Positions 14,422 through 21,218 of a DNA stretch of 21,896 nt are shown piece by piece (positions within the stretch are counted from its first letter, which is position 1; each line of letters starts with the position of its first letter). The notes beneath the pieces are model-generated. The model was not told the DNA's origin. It did no database searches and saw nothing but the letters and a program-made list of their open reading frames with translations. Origin of the DNA: Treponema sp. (lineage in GTDB: Bacteria > Spirochaetota > Spirochaetia > Treponematales > Breznakiellaceae); contig JAIRLZ010000139.1 in the NCBI GenBank assembly GCA_031259035.1, forward strand, positions 1 through 21,896, written 5' to 3'. The translations under genes and the position numbers were made by a program.

Positions 14422-15546
14422 TTACAAAGAACTGATGAGGTTTTCGATATTCCGCTTTGCGCCTTCGGTTAGCGTCGCCGTGTAACTTGACGCAGCTTGC
14501 GTGTCGGATCCTACCAAGTTTAGTTCCACCGTATAATCATATCCATTTTTGATAGCCGGATTGGCAGTTTGACCCTCAAAACGTACCGGAACAACCACTG
14601 TCCCTCCGTAAAGGGTGCAAACCAGATTGATATTTTCTCCCGCATCACTTGCCGTCACCTCAAAGGCCAAGGTTTCGCCGGAGTTCATCGCGTCATAGCC
14701 GTTCTGGGCTTTCATATAGGTTGAAGTCTTTTGGAAACGCGCCGCTTGGTTGGGAATGTTGTTTGTGATTCTGATGAAAGCGTTTGGATACGAAATATTT
14801 TGTATCATATCGTTCCATGAAGTGTTGTCAGCCGGGAACTGAACCGTAGCGACAGTATTGTCGGTGACGGGACGCGGACCGATAGACGCGGTGGCCGCGA
14901 GGGATTGAGGCTTAAACGGGGTGACTTCGTTTGTCATCTTGTTGTAATAAACATAGACAGGATAGATGGTATACGAATCGGGGCTTGCCGCATACAGCGT
15001 ATAATTTGTCGCCAAAGCGGGTAAATACCCAATTTTTTCCCCATCCGGGCTGTCTTTATGCAATTCTATGCCCAATCTTCCCTTGTTTGTCACTTTGTAG
15101 TAGTAGTCTCCCGTCCAGTTTGGGGAGATGTTGGCTTGATACTTCCTGCCCTGTCCATAGGTGGCCATTGCCGAATAGTCGACCTTGGCGTTTGCAAGGT
15201 TATTCTTGTTCGCCTGATACTCGGACAACTTCATGCCCCGGATGATGATATAGCCGCCCACATTGAAGTCGTCGACTTTCGTTGACAAATCAATAGTAAC
15301 TTTTGAAGTGGCGCGCGCGCCGCCCAAGATGGTTGACGCTAAAGGCGTCTGCCCTTGAAACAGCACCATATCCGCTGAAGTGTCGTTGACCACCGTCAGG
15401 GTTCCGCTCGGATTGCCCTCCCAGTCAATGCCGTCAGCGCCCTTGTCGTTTTCATCTCCGCCGCCGGGATCGCACGAGAAAAATGTCAGCGCAAGCAGCA
15501 GCGCCGGCAAAACCGCAAGAGTCCTAAACAGATTTCTTACATTCAT
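14422..15546 (-). CDS. Surface lipoprotein, two Ig-like domains
   Basis: 374 residues from the ATG at 15546, chosen because GAGGAGGA lies 6 nt upstream; the open frame continues to 15768 but the added sequence lacks a ribosome site and crosses hairpins. The lipobox is FFSC (Cys25), followed by a Gly/Asp-rich linker. A first beta domain starts at about 48 (GTLTVVNDTSADMVLFQ) and a second at about 265 (AFIRITNNIPNQ, then YDYTVELNLVG). The order and strand motifs parallel those of the downstream 670-residue lipoprotein and the last two domains of the 1150-residue one, so a common module is likely. It is the first gene of the three-lipoprotein cluster. Function is unknown; ligand binding or a surface scaffold role is possible. 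Confidence 0.8.
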   Translation of the reverse strand: MNVRNLFRTLAVLPALLLALTFFSCDPGGGDENDKGADGIDWEGNPSGTLTVVNDTSADMVLFQGQTPLASTILGGARATSKVTIDLSTKVDDFNVGGYIIIRGMKLSEYQANKNNLANAKVDYSAMATYGQGRKYQANISPNWTGDYYYKVTNKGRLGIELHKDSPDGEKIGYLPALATNYTLYAASPDSYTIYPVYVYYNKMTNEVTPFKPQSLAATASIGPRPVTDNTVATVQFPADNTSWNDMIQNISYPNAFIRITNNIPNQAARFQKTSTYMKAQNGYDAMNSGETLAFEVTASDAGENINLVCTLYGGTVVVPVRFEGQTANPAIKNGYDYTVELNLVGSDTQAASSYTATLTEGAKRNIENLISSL

Positions 15547-15552
15547 AAAAAA

Positions 15553-15589
15553 TCCTCCTCTAAGAAAATTCCTCCGCGTACGCGGAGGA
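15553..15589 (-). promoter_or_regulatory. Possible translational switch before the first lipoprotein gene
   Basis: A perfect 20-bp palindrome, TCCTCCGCGTACGCGGAGGA (15570-15589), lies 10 nt upstream of the ribosome site GAGGAGGA (15560-15553). In the transcript its 5' arm, UCCUCC, can pair either with the GGAGGA of its own 3' arm or with the GGAGGA of the ribosome site. That would give open and closed states. A second CUCCUC tract lies further upstream (15604-15610). Confidence 0.45.
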
Positions 15590-15609
15590 GAAATATCAAA
15601 AAAGAGGAG

Positions 15610-15659
15610 AAAACACATCGCGCAAAAGAAAAAGATGCGGTATACTGGCGATGTGTTTT
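15610..15659 (-). repeat. 12-bp perfect inverted repeat in the lipoprotein leader
   Basis: AAAACACATCGC (15610-15621) and GCGATGTGTTTT (15648-15659) enclose 26 nt. It lies 64 nt upstream of the lipoprotein ATG, on the same side as its transcript leader. Confidence 0.75.
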
Positions 15660-15665
15660 GCACAG

Positions 15666-15708
15666 CTCCGGGGCCGGTTTTTCTGCCAGGATACGGCCGG
15701 TTCCGGAG
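15666..15708. repeat. Imperfect 12-bp inverted repeat
   Basis: CTCCGGGGCCGG (15666-15677) and CCGGTTCCGGAG (15697-15708) match at 10 of 12 positions around a 19-nt loop. It directly follows the previous hairpin, making this leader region highly structured. I see no strong promoter for the lipoprotein cluster nearby. Confidence 0.6.
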
Positions 15709-15850
15709 TTCCTCTTTAGTTGGATAAGTGAGAATTCCTCGCTCAGGCAAGGGTCCGCGAATGAACATTCGTTCTTTGCGCGGAAATGGTCTGAGGATAT
15801 CCGCCTTGCGGCGGAGGTCTGTCTTATGAAAAGACGCCGTTACTCTGTAC

Positions 15851-15865
15851 GGGGGGGGGGGGGGG
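15851..15865 (+). repeat. 15-nt homopolymeric G tract
   Basis: An uninterrupted run of 15 G residues between CTGTAC and ATTCC. Such tracts are prone to slipped-strand changes, and in Treponema pallidum poly-G runs near promoters and in ORFs are known sites of phase variation. It is about 300 bp upstream of the lipoprotein cluster (minus) and 48 bp upstream of a possible small ORF (plus). Confidence 0.9.
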
Positions 15866-15912
15866 ATTCCAGAGACTTCACGGGGATGCCCGCTCTATAA
15901 GGAAATGCGGCG

Positions 15913-16071
15913 ATGGACGCTGAGAAAAATTCCCGCCGCGGCCGCGATGAGCGGATCGCGAAAACGCTCCGCGCGGAATGGCTAAGATGGTTAAGCTTGT
16001 TTGTATGCCGCGGCATATGCGTTGCATCCATGATATTACCCTTTTATTATAGCGCATATAAAGAAGAATAA
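15913..16071 (+). CDS. Possible 52-residue single-pass membrane protein
   Basis: The frame begins MDAEKNSRRGRDERIAKTL. One hydrophobic segment (WLSLFVCRGICVASMILPFY) follows, and it ends AYKEE. AAGGA lies 9 nt before the ATG. A charged amphipathic N-terminus followed by one membrane span is plausible for a real small protein. I recognise no family, and a frame of this length can occur by chance. It lies 48 bp downstream of the poly-G tract. Confidence 0.3.
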   Translation: MDAEKNSRRGRDERIAKTLRAEWLRWLSLFVCRGICVASMILPFYYSAYKEE

Positions 16072-16157
16072 CAAGAGGATTTCGATTCTTTGGCAAGAAA
16101 ATTATATGCGGTGCAAGATTTGGATCAAAAGACGTGGTTCTCCGTAATCTCGAATAG

Positions 16158-16193
16158 GGAAACCTCTAAAAACTGAAGTTTTTAGAGGTTTCC
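16158..16193. repeat. Perfect 17-bp hairpin
   Basis: GGAAACCTCTAAAAACT (16158-16174), loop GA, AGTTTTTAGAGGTTTCC (16177-16193). It is the first of three hairpins in a row upstream of folD; its AACCTCT arm motif recurs in the third. Confidence 0.9.
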
Positions 16194-16202
16194 TTACCCT
16201 GT

Positions 16203-16257
16203 GGAGAAAATTGTGTTTGCGTAATTCATTACAAATAAAGAATTAGCAATTTTCTCC
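16203..16257. repeat. 11-bp inverted repeat with long loop
   Basis: GGAGAAAATTG (16203-16213) and CAATTTTCTCC (16247-16257) are perfect complements around 33 nt. It is the middle hairpin of the three. Confidence 0.8.
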
Positions 16258-16259
16258 AA

Positions 16260-16298
16260 GGAACCTCTGGAAACTCCGGTTGAATTTCCAGAGGTTCC
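16260..16298. repeat. Perfect 14-bp hairpin
   Basis: GGAACCTCTGGAAA (16260-16273), an 11-nt loop, TTTCCAGAGGTTCC (16285-16298). Its arms are a variant of the first hairpin (AACCTCTGGAAA against AACCTCTAAAAA), suggesting a dispersed repeat family. Confidence 0.85.
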
Positions 16299-16406
16299 CA
16301 ATAGCCAATCTCCAGCTTTGACGGGGCTTGAACGGTTATCGACGGGACGCATCCTTGAACCTTCTCACCCGGAAGTTTTTCATAGGGTTTCGCCATAACT
16401 GCGGAC

Positions 16407-16435
16407 TGGTTTATATCCGCAAAACATGCTATCAT
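16407..16435 (+). promoter_or_regulatory. Probable folD promoter
   Basis: The -10 is TATCAT (16430-16435), 6 nt before the ATG. The -35 (TGGTTT, 16407-16412, 17-nt spacer) is weak. No Shine-Dalgarno is present, again predicting a leaderless start. Confidence 0.5.
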
Positions 16436-16441
16436 ACGCCT

Positions 16442-17314
16442 ATGACGATCATTGACGGCAAAACGACGGCGCGGCAGGCGCGTGAAGAGGCGAAAAAGCG
16501 GACGGAAGCCTTGCGGGCGAAAGGCATTGTTCCCTGTTTGGCGGTGATTCTGGCGGGCGAAGACCCGGCCAGCGTGTCTTACGTTACAGCCAAGGAGAAG
16601 GCGCTTGCGGAAGCGGACATGGCGAGCAGGGACATCCGTTTGAGCGCGGATATATCCGAGGCGGAACTGCTTTCCCTCATCGCGGCTTTGAATGAGGATG
16701 CGGCGGTTCATGGGATTCTGGCGCAGCTTCCCCTGCCGAAGCATGTGCGGGAAGATCGGGTGATTGACGCCATTTCCCCTCAAAAAGACGTTGACGGCTT
16801 TCATCCGGTTTCTGTGGGAAACATGGTTCTGGGCAGGGATGGATTCCTGCCGTGTACGCCGAACGGCGTCGTGCGGCTTCTCCAGACGCTCAACATTCCG
16901 CTGAACGGCGCCCACGCGGTCATCGTGGGGCGGTCGAACCTTGTCGGCAGACCCCTGTCCATTCTGTTGACCCGCAAAGACATCAACGCGACGGTGACGC
17001 TCTGCCACACCGGTACAAAGGATTTGGCGCATTACACGAGGCAGGCGGACATCCTGATCGCCGCCGCCGGGAAAGCCGGTTTGATCGCCGGCGATATGGT
17101 GAAAGAAGGCGCGGTTGTCATTGACGTGGGGGTGAACAGGGTGGGCGACCCTTCCGCAAAAAAAGGATACCGCTTGCGCGGGGACGTGGATTTTGAGGCG
17201 GTTTCCCAAAAAGCGGCGTTCATTACGCCGGTGCCGGGCGGAGTGGGACCCATGACCATCGCCATGCTTTTGCAGAATGTGGCGGCTGCGGCGGAGAAGA
17301 CGCTTGATGCTTGA
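16442..17314 (+). CDS. folD: Bifunctional methylene-THF dehydrogenase / methenyl-THF cyclohydrolase
   Basis: 290 residues, normal for FolD. It interconverts 5,10-methylene-, 5,10-methenyl- and 10-formyl-tetrahydrofolate in the cytoplasm, supplying one-carbon units. Tyr47 and Lys51 in SVSYVTAKEKA are the conserved catalytic pair. HGILAQLPLPKH, the NADP-domain loop IVGRSNLVGRPLS and the C-terminal PVPGGVGPMTIAML are all present. The start is the ATG at 16442 (MTIIDGK aligns with the family start); the open frame upstream from 16328 is not needed. folE2 overlaps its end by 8 nt, so folate synthesis and one-carbon use are co-expressed. Confidence 0.95.
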   Translation: MTIIDGKTTARQAREEAKKRTEALRAKGIVPCLAVILAGEDPASVSYVTAKEKALAEADMASRDIRLSADISEAELLSLIAALNEDAAVHGILAQLPLPKHVREDRVIDAISPQKDVDGFHPVSVGNMVLGRDGFLPCTPNGVVRLLQTLNIPLNGAHAVIVGRSNLVGRPLSILLTRKDINATVTLCHTGTKDLAHYTRQADILIAAAGKAGLIAGDMVKEGAVVIDVGVNRVGDPSAKKGYRLRGDVDFEAVSQKAAFITPVPGGVGPMTIAMLLQNVAAAAEKTLDA

Positions 17315-18077
17315 CGTGCAGAATCAAGCCGATACGCGGGAGATTCCCCTGGCCAAGGTCGGCGTCAAGGGTCTTGAATACCCTATTCGTGTGCTTGACA
17401 AGAAAAACACGTCGCAGTATACGTCCGCGACGGTCGATCTCTTTGCAAACCTGCCGAAACATTTCAAGGGAACCCACATGAGCAGGTTCATCGAAATTTT
17501 TCACCGGTACCGCAACGATCTCTCGATGCCCATGTTTTTGAACATGCTCGCCGATGTCCGCAGAGACTTGGATGCGGAAGCGAGCTTCGGCGTCGTGAAT
17601 TTTCCGTATTTTCTTGAAAAAACCGCGCCCATTTCCGCGCTTCCGGGCATGATGAGCTACCGATGCAGCTATCAGGGGAATGTCAACGCGCATGGCAGGC
17701 ATTTCACCGTGTCGATTTCCGTACCGGTCGCCACTGTGTGTCCGTGTTCAAAAGCCATAAGCGAGCGCGGGGCGCACAACCAGCGGGGAATCGTGAAAGT
17801 CGTACTGGAATTGGGGCCTTTTTTCTGGATAGAAGATGTCATTGACATTGTGGAAAAAGCCGCTTCGAGCCCGGTCTATTCGCTTTTGAAACGTGAAGAT
17901 GAAAAATTCATCACCGAGCGCGCCTACGACAACCCGAAATTTGTTGAAGATGTGGTGAGAGACGTGTACCTAAGCATACGGAACATCAAAAAATTTCCCC
18001 GTTTTTCCGTTGAAGCTGAAAATTTTGAGAGCATTCACAACCACAGCGCGTTTGCCCGCGCCGAATACGCCGGATGA
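17307..18077 (+). CDS. folE2: GTP cyclohydrolase I, type IB
   Basis: 256 residues from the ATG at 17307, inside the last codons of folD, with GGAG 11 nt upstream. It converts GTP to 7,8-dihydroneopterin triphosphate, the first step of tetrahydrofolate synthesis. The family signature VCPCSKAISERGAHNQRG is complete: Cys147 is the metal ligand/catalytic cysteine position, with His157 ten residues on. SYRCSYQGN precedes it and LKREDEKFITERAYDNPKFVEDVVRD is the usual C-terminal helix. Type IB enzymes can work with metals other than zinc, and in some bacteria are induced by zinc limitation; no Zur-like box is evident here. It may be the only GTP cyclohydrolase I of the organism. Confidence 0.95.
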   Translation: MLDVQNQADTREIPLAKVGVKGLEYPIRVLDKKNTSQYTSATVDLFANLPKHFKGTHMSRFIEIFHRYRNDLSMPMFLNMLADVRRDLDAEASFGVVNFPYFLEKTAPISALPGMMSYRCSYQGNVNAHGRHFTVSISVPVATVCPCSKAISERGAHNQRGIVKVVLELGPFFWIEDVIDIVEKAASSPVYSLLKREDEKFITERAYDNPKFVEDVVRDVYLSIRNIKKFPRFSVEAENFESIHNHSAFARAEYAG

Positions 18078-18135
18078 CGCCCCCCGCTTTCGCCTGTTTT
18101 TGCGGCTTCGTTTGAAAGTACCGCGTGAGAAGGCG

Positions 18136-18164
18136 TTGACTATCCGCCCAAACTTCCCTACAAT
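18136..18164 (+). promoter_or_regulatory. Promoter of the S41 peptidase operon
   Basis: TTGACT (18136-18141), a 17-nt spacer, TACAAT (18159-18164), then AGGACT and the ATG. The predicted start site coincides with the A of the ATG. Confidence 0.8.
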
Positions 18165-18170
18165 AGGACT

Positions 18171-19658
18171 ATGCAAAAGCGCATCTTTTTTCTTACAAAT
18201 AAAAAGATAACGCCCGTTCTCTGGTGGCTCTCCTCCATCGGGCTTGGCGTTGTCCTGATGGTGACTCCGGTTTCTTCCGCGGACGCGCAGGGAAATCAAA
18301 GTCCACGGCAGTACGGCTCAATAGTACAACAGATACTTGAATTTATTCAAAACCATTATGTTGACGAGGTTGATCCCAGAACGCTTTACGAAGGCGCCAT
18401 GAACGGAATGTTCAACGCGATCGGGGATCCGCATTCGAACTTTTTGTCCGCGCGGGATATGCTGGATTTAAGCGACACGACTTCAGGCAATTTTGGGGGC
18501 GTTGGTTTGTATATTTCAAAACCGCTTGAGGCGAAAGACGGAAATCCCCCATACGTTGAAGTGGCCGCTCCTATGGAAGACACGCCCGGCTGGCGCGCGG
18601 GAATCAACGCCGGCGACCTCATCATCAAAATTGACGGGGAGCCGACCGATGAACTTACCATGGACGAGGTGCTTGAGCGGCTGCGCGGCAAGCCCGGCAC
18701 CGATGTTACGACGCTTATCCGGCGGGGGGCGAACATCGAATTTTCGGTGACGATTACGAGAGCCGTTATTGAAGTGCCAACCGCGAAATACGCCATGATA
18801 GGCGATGCGGGCTACCTCAAGCTCCTTACGTTCACCCCCATGACCAGCGAGCGGGCGAAAGAGGCGCTGGCATATTTCCGCGAGCATAATTACAAGGCGC
18901 TGATCCTTGATTTGCGGAACAATTACGGCGGACTGCTCAACGCGGCGGTTGACGTCAGCGATCTGTTTCTGGACGGCGGCGCTGTGGTCAGCACCAAGTC
19001 CCGAATACCCAGGGAAAACCGTGTCTTTTCCGCTCAAAAGGGCGCCGCGGTTCCCGCTGATATGCCCGTTGTTGTACTTATCAACAATGCGTCCGCGTCC
19101 GCGTCGGAGATCGTCGCGGGCGCGTTGAAGGACAGGGGCAGGGCCTATCTTGTGGGTGAGAAATCCTATGGAAAAGGCTCGGTGCAGCAGGTCTTCCCGA
19201 TACAGGGCAGCGGGGACGGGTACAAAATCACGGTCGCGCGGTACTACACCCCAAGCGATGTGAATATCGACAAAATCGGCATCCCGCCCGACAGGGAGGT
19301 GAAAGGCCCTGAATTCACCGAAGAGGATGCGCCAAACCTCAAGGCGCTTGTCGAAGCCAACGAAATTCCGGCGTATGTAAAGGAGCGTCCGAATCTTTCA
19401 TTCGCGGAAATAAACGCATACGCGAAGCGGTTAAGCGCGAAATACTCTCTTGATGCGGAACTGTTGCGTATTCTCATCAGAAACGAACAGAATCGTATGA
19501 CGGCTGCGCCGGTGTACGACCTTGACTACGATGTTCAGTTGCAGGAAGCGGTGAATATCCTCAACGGCGGCTCGTATAAACAACTGATGCGGGGTACAAA
19601 GACCCTTAGACAACTGCAAGACGAGGCTGAGGCGGAAGAACTGCCGGCGGCCTCATGA
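18171..19658 (+). CDS. ctpA: S41 carboxyl-terminal processing peptidase (PDZ plus Ser-Lys dyad)
   Basis: 495 residues. A signal peptide or N-terminal anchor (ITPVLWWLSSIGLGVVLMV, cleavage probably near ADAQ) directs it outside the cytoplasm. An N-terminal helical domain (GSIVQQILEFIQNHYVDEVD) is followed by a PDZ domain at about 108-195 (FGGVGLYIS, WRAGINAGDLIIKIDGEPT), then the protease core: LDLRNNYGG near 246-254, INNASASASEIVAGAL with the nucleophile among Ser308-Ser312, and the base Lys335 in KSYGKGSVQQ. It trims C-termini of envelope proteins. The long tail after 390 is unusual in size but not in kind. It heads the rsmE operon with a strong promoter and predicted leaderless start. Confidence 0.93.
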   Translation: MQKRIFFLTNKKITPVLWWLSSIGLGVVLMVTPVSSADAQGNQSPRQYGSIVQQILEFIQNHYVDEVDPRTLYEGAMNGMFNAIGDPHSNFLSARDMLDLSDTTSGNFGGVGLYISKPLEAKDGNPPYVEVAAPMEDTPGWRAGINAGDLIIKIDGEPTDELTMDEVLERLRGKPGTDVTTLIRRGANIEFSVTITRAVIEVPTAKYAMIGDAGYLKLLTFTPMTSERAKEALAYFREHNYKALILDLRNNYGGLLNAAVDVSDLFLDGGAVVSTKSRIPRENRVFSAQKGAAVPADMPVVVLINNASASASEIVAGALKDRGRAYLVGEKSYGKGSVQQVFPIQGSGDGYKITVARYYTPSDVNIDKIGIPPDREVKGPEFTEEDAPNLKALVEANEIPAYVKERPNLSFAEINAYAKRLSAKYSLDAELLRILIRNEQNRMTAAPVYDLDYDVQLQEAVNILNGGSYKQLMRGTKTLRQLQDEAEAEELPAAS

Positions 19659-20440
19659 AACAATTCCTTCTGCCGCATCCGGCCGACGCTCACGGGGTGG
19701 CGCGCTTGACCGGCGACGATTATCGCTACCTTGCAAAGGTCAGGCGTTTGAGCGAAGGCGATGTATTCACGGCGCGTTTGCCGGATGGAACCGAGACCCG
19801 GGCGCTGGTGCAAACCGTGTCCAGCGACGCCATTGTCTGTGAATGTCTCGCGCCTGTCGAGCGAATGGCAGGCGCGCTTCTGCCGCCCATACTTCTTTTT
19901 CAGGCGCTGCCCAAGGGCGCCAAGATAGACCAAATCGTTCGGCAGGCCGCGGAAGGCGGCGTTGCGGAGATTATTCCCTTTGTTTCCGCGTATACCGTGC
20001 CGAAATTAAAAGGAGCGGAAGAAGCGGCTGGAAAAATCAACCGGTGGAAGCGGATCGTTAAAGAGGCTCGTCAGCAAAGCGGCTCTGTCGTTGAGACCCG
20101 CGTTAGAGAGGCGTGTACGGTTGACGCTGTTTTTTCCTATTGGGAAGCTGTTGCAATGCGGCATAAAAACCCGGCGGGCGTACTGCTTCATCAGGAGCCG
20201 CTTGCGGCGAGCGGCGGCTTTCACCGCTGTCTTGCGGGAAATCCTGATTGCGTCGCCGCGGTTGTGGGCCCGGAAGGAGGATTTTCCCCTGAAGAGGCCG
20301 AACGGTTCGTACGGGCGGGCTTCAAGCCTCTTGTCATAGGGGCCAGTGTGCTGAGAGCCGAAACCGCGTCTGTATACGCGGTGGCCGCAATTCGTATCTT
20401 ACTTTTGGAGAGTGCGGAATGGATGTTGAAAACTCTTTAG
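19655..20440 (+). CDS. rsmE: 16S rRNA m3U1498 methyltransferase
   Basis: 261 residues. It methylates N3 of U1498 in 16S rRNA of the 30S subunit, using S-adenosylmethionine. The SPOUT-family knot shows as ALPKGAKIDQIVRQAAEGGVAEIIPF, then AVVGPEGGFSPEEAERF and the final VIGASVLRAETASVYAVAAI, which form the SAM pocket. An N-terminal PUA-like region begins MKQFLLPHP. Its ATG overlaps the S41 peptidase stop as ATGA, and its own end overlaps the glycosyltransferase by 22 nt, so the three are translationally coupled. Confidence 0.95.
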   Translation: MKQFLLPHPADAHGVARLTGDDYRYLAKVRRLSEGDVFTARLPDGTETRALVQTVSSDAIVCECLAPVERMAGALLPPILLFQALPKGAKIDQIVRQAAEGGVAEIIPFVSAYTVPKLKGAEEAAGKINRWKRIVKEARQQSGSVVETRVREACTVDAVFSYWEAVAMRHKNPAGVLLHQEPLAASGGFHRCLAGNPDCVAAVVGPEGGFSPEEAERFVRAGFKPLVIGASVLRAETASVYAVAAIRILLLESAEWMLKTL

Positions 20441-21207
20441 GGCAGATGAAAGAACGGATCAACCTGTTGAATGTGCCAATAGATATTGTTGAAAAAGAAA
20501 ACCTTCCTATTGTTATCGGCAATCTGCTGGGAAGCGGAGGAGCCAGACACATCGTGCTGTTGTCTCTGTGGGATTTGCTGAGGGCGAGGATGAACAACGA
20601 ATACCGTTCTTATGTGCTTAACGCGGATGTGATTATCCCCATATCGAAAAGCTTGGTCGGCGGTTCCCGCTTCTTGCTTGGCAAGGAACCGATTCGGTAC
20701 ATGCCGTTTGATTTTATTATCGCGCTTCTTTCCATACTTGAGATTCGGGAACAGTCGGTGTACCTTATGGGCGGCAAGAAAAAAATCCTTGAAAAAGCCG
20801 AAAAAAATGTCAAGCACACCTTTCCGCGCCTGCAAATTGTGGGACGCTGTACCGGACGTTTCAAAAAAAACAGAGAAGATGCAATTCTCAAAGCCATACG
20901 GAAAGCCGCGCCATCCCTTGTGCTTGTCGGCAAAGGTGTTCAGGGAGAGGAATTGTGGATACAGCGCAAGGGCGGCAATCTGGGAACCAGCATCCGGCTC
21001 TGGTGCAGCGATATGTACGAAGTTTTTGCGAACAAGAAACGCCATCCGGCAGAATATACGTTTAAACACGGTCTTGAGTGGATTGAATTTTGTTTAAAAA
21101 AACCAGTGCGTTTATTGCGGCTGTTTCCGTACGTTTACTATATGCTTCTTCTGTTGCGCTATAAATTTTCTAAAAGCAAAAAAAACGTTCCGGCAAAGGA
21201 ACAGTAA
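20419..21207 (+). CDS. WecG/TagA/CpsF-like glycosyltransferase (GT26)
   Basis: 262 residues. Family members transfer N-acetylmannosamine or a related sugar to a lipid-linked acceptor on the inner membrane face. Visible landmarks: VLNADVIIPISKS with Asp70 at the catalytic base position, QSVYLMGGKKKILEKA, the FPRLQIVGRCTGRF strand, and SLVLVGKGVQGEELWI where most members have G-x-P-x-Q-E. Here the Gln of QE is replaced (GEE), while Glu177/178 remains. The C-terminal basic-hydrophobic segment RLLRLFPYVYYMLLLLRYKF fits the membrane-association tail of TagA. GGAG before the ATG sets the start within rsmE. With the following acyltransferase it suggests cell-envelope lipid or glycan work. Substrate unknown. 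Confidence 0.85.
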   Translation: MDVENSLGQMKERINLLNVPIDIVEKENLPIVIGNLLGSGGARHIVLLSLWDLLRARMNNEYRSYVLNADVIIPISKSLVGGSRFLLGKEPIRYMPFDFIIALLSILEIREQSVYLMGGKKKILEKAEKNVKHTFPRLQIVGRCTGRFKKNREDAILKAIRKAAPSLVLVGKGVQGEELWIQRKGGNLGTSIRLWCSDMYEVFANKKRHPAEYTFKHGLEWIEFCLKKPVRLLRLFPYVYYMLLLLRYKFSKSKKNVPAKEQ

Positions 21208-21218
21208 AAGCTGGCGTT

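Larger units (their letters stand above)
15709..16157. other. Mostly non-coding region carrying a poly-G tract
   Basis: It holds a small hairpin (TCCGCC, loop TTGC, GGCGGA, 15800-15815), the 15-nt poly-G run and one possible 52-codon ORF listed separately. A 24-codon plus frame (15826-15900) runs through the poly-G, with no recognisable product and a stop soon after. Confidence 0.4.

Noticed and set aside
15640..15650. GTATACTGGCG shared with 1703-1713
   Set aside because: Eleven-base matches are expected many times by chance in a window of this size.
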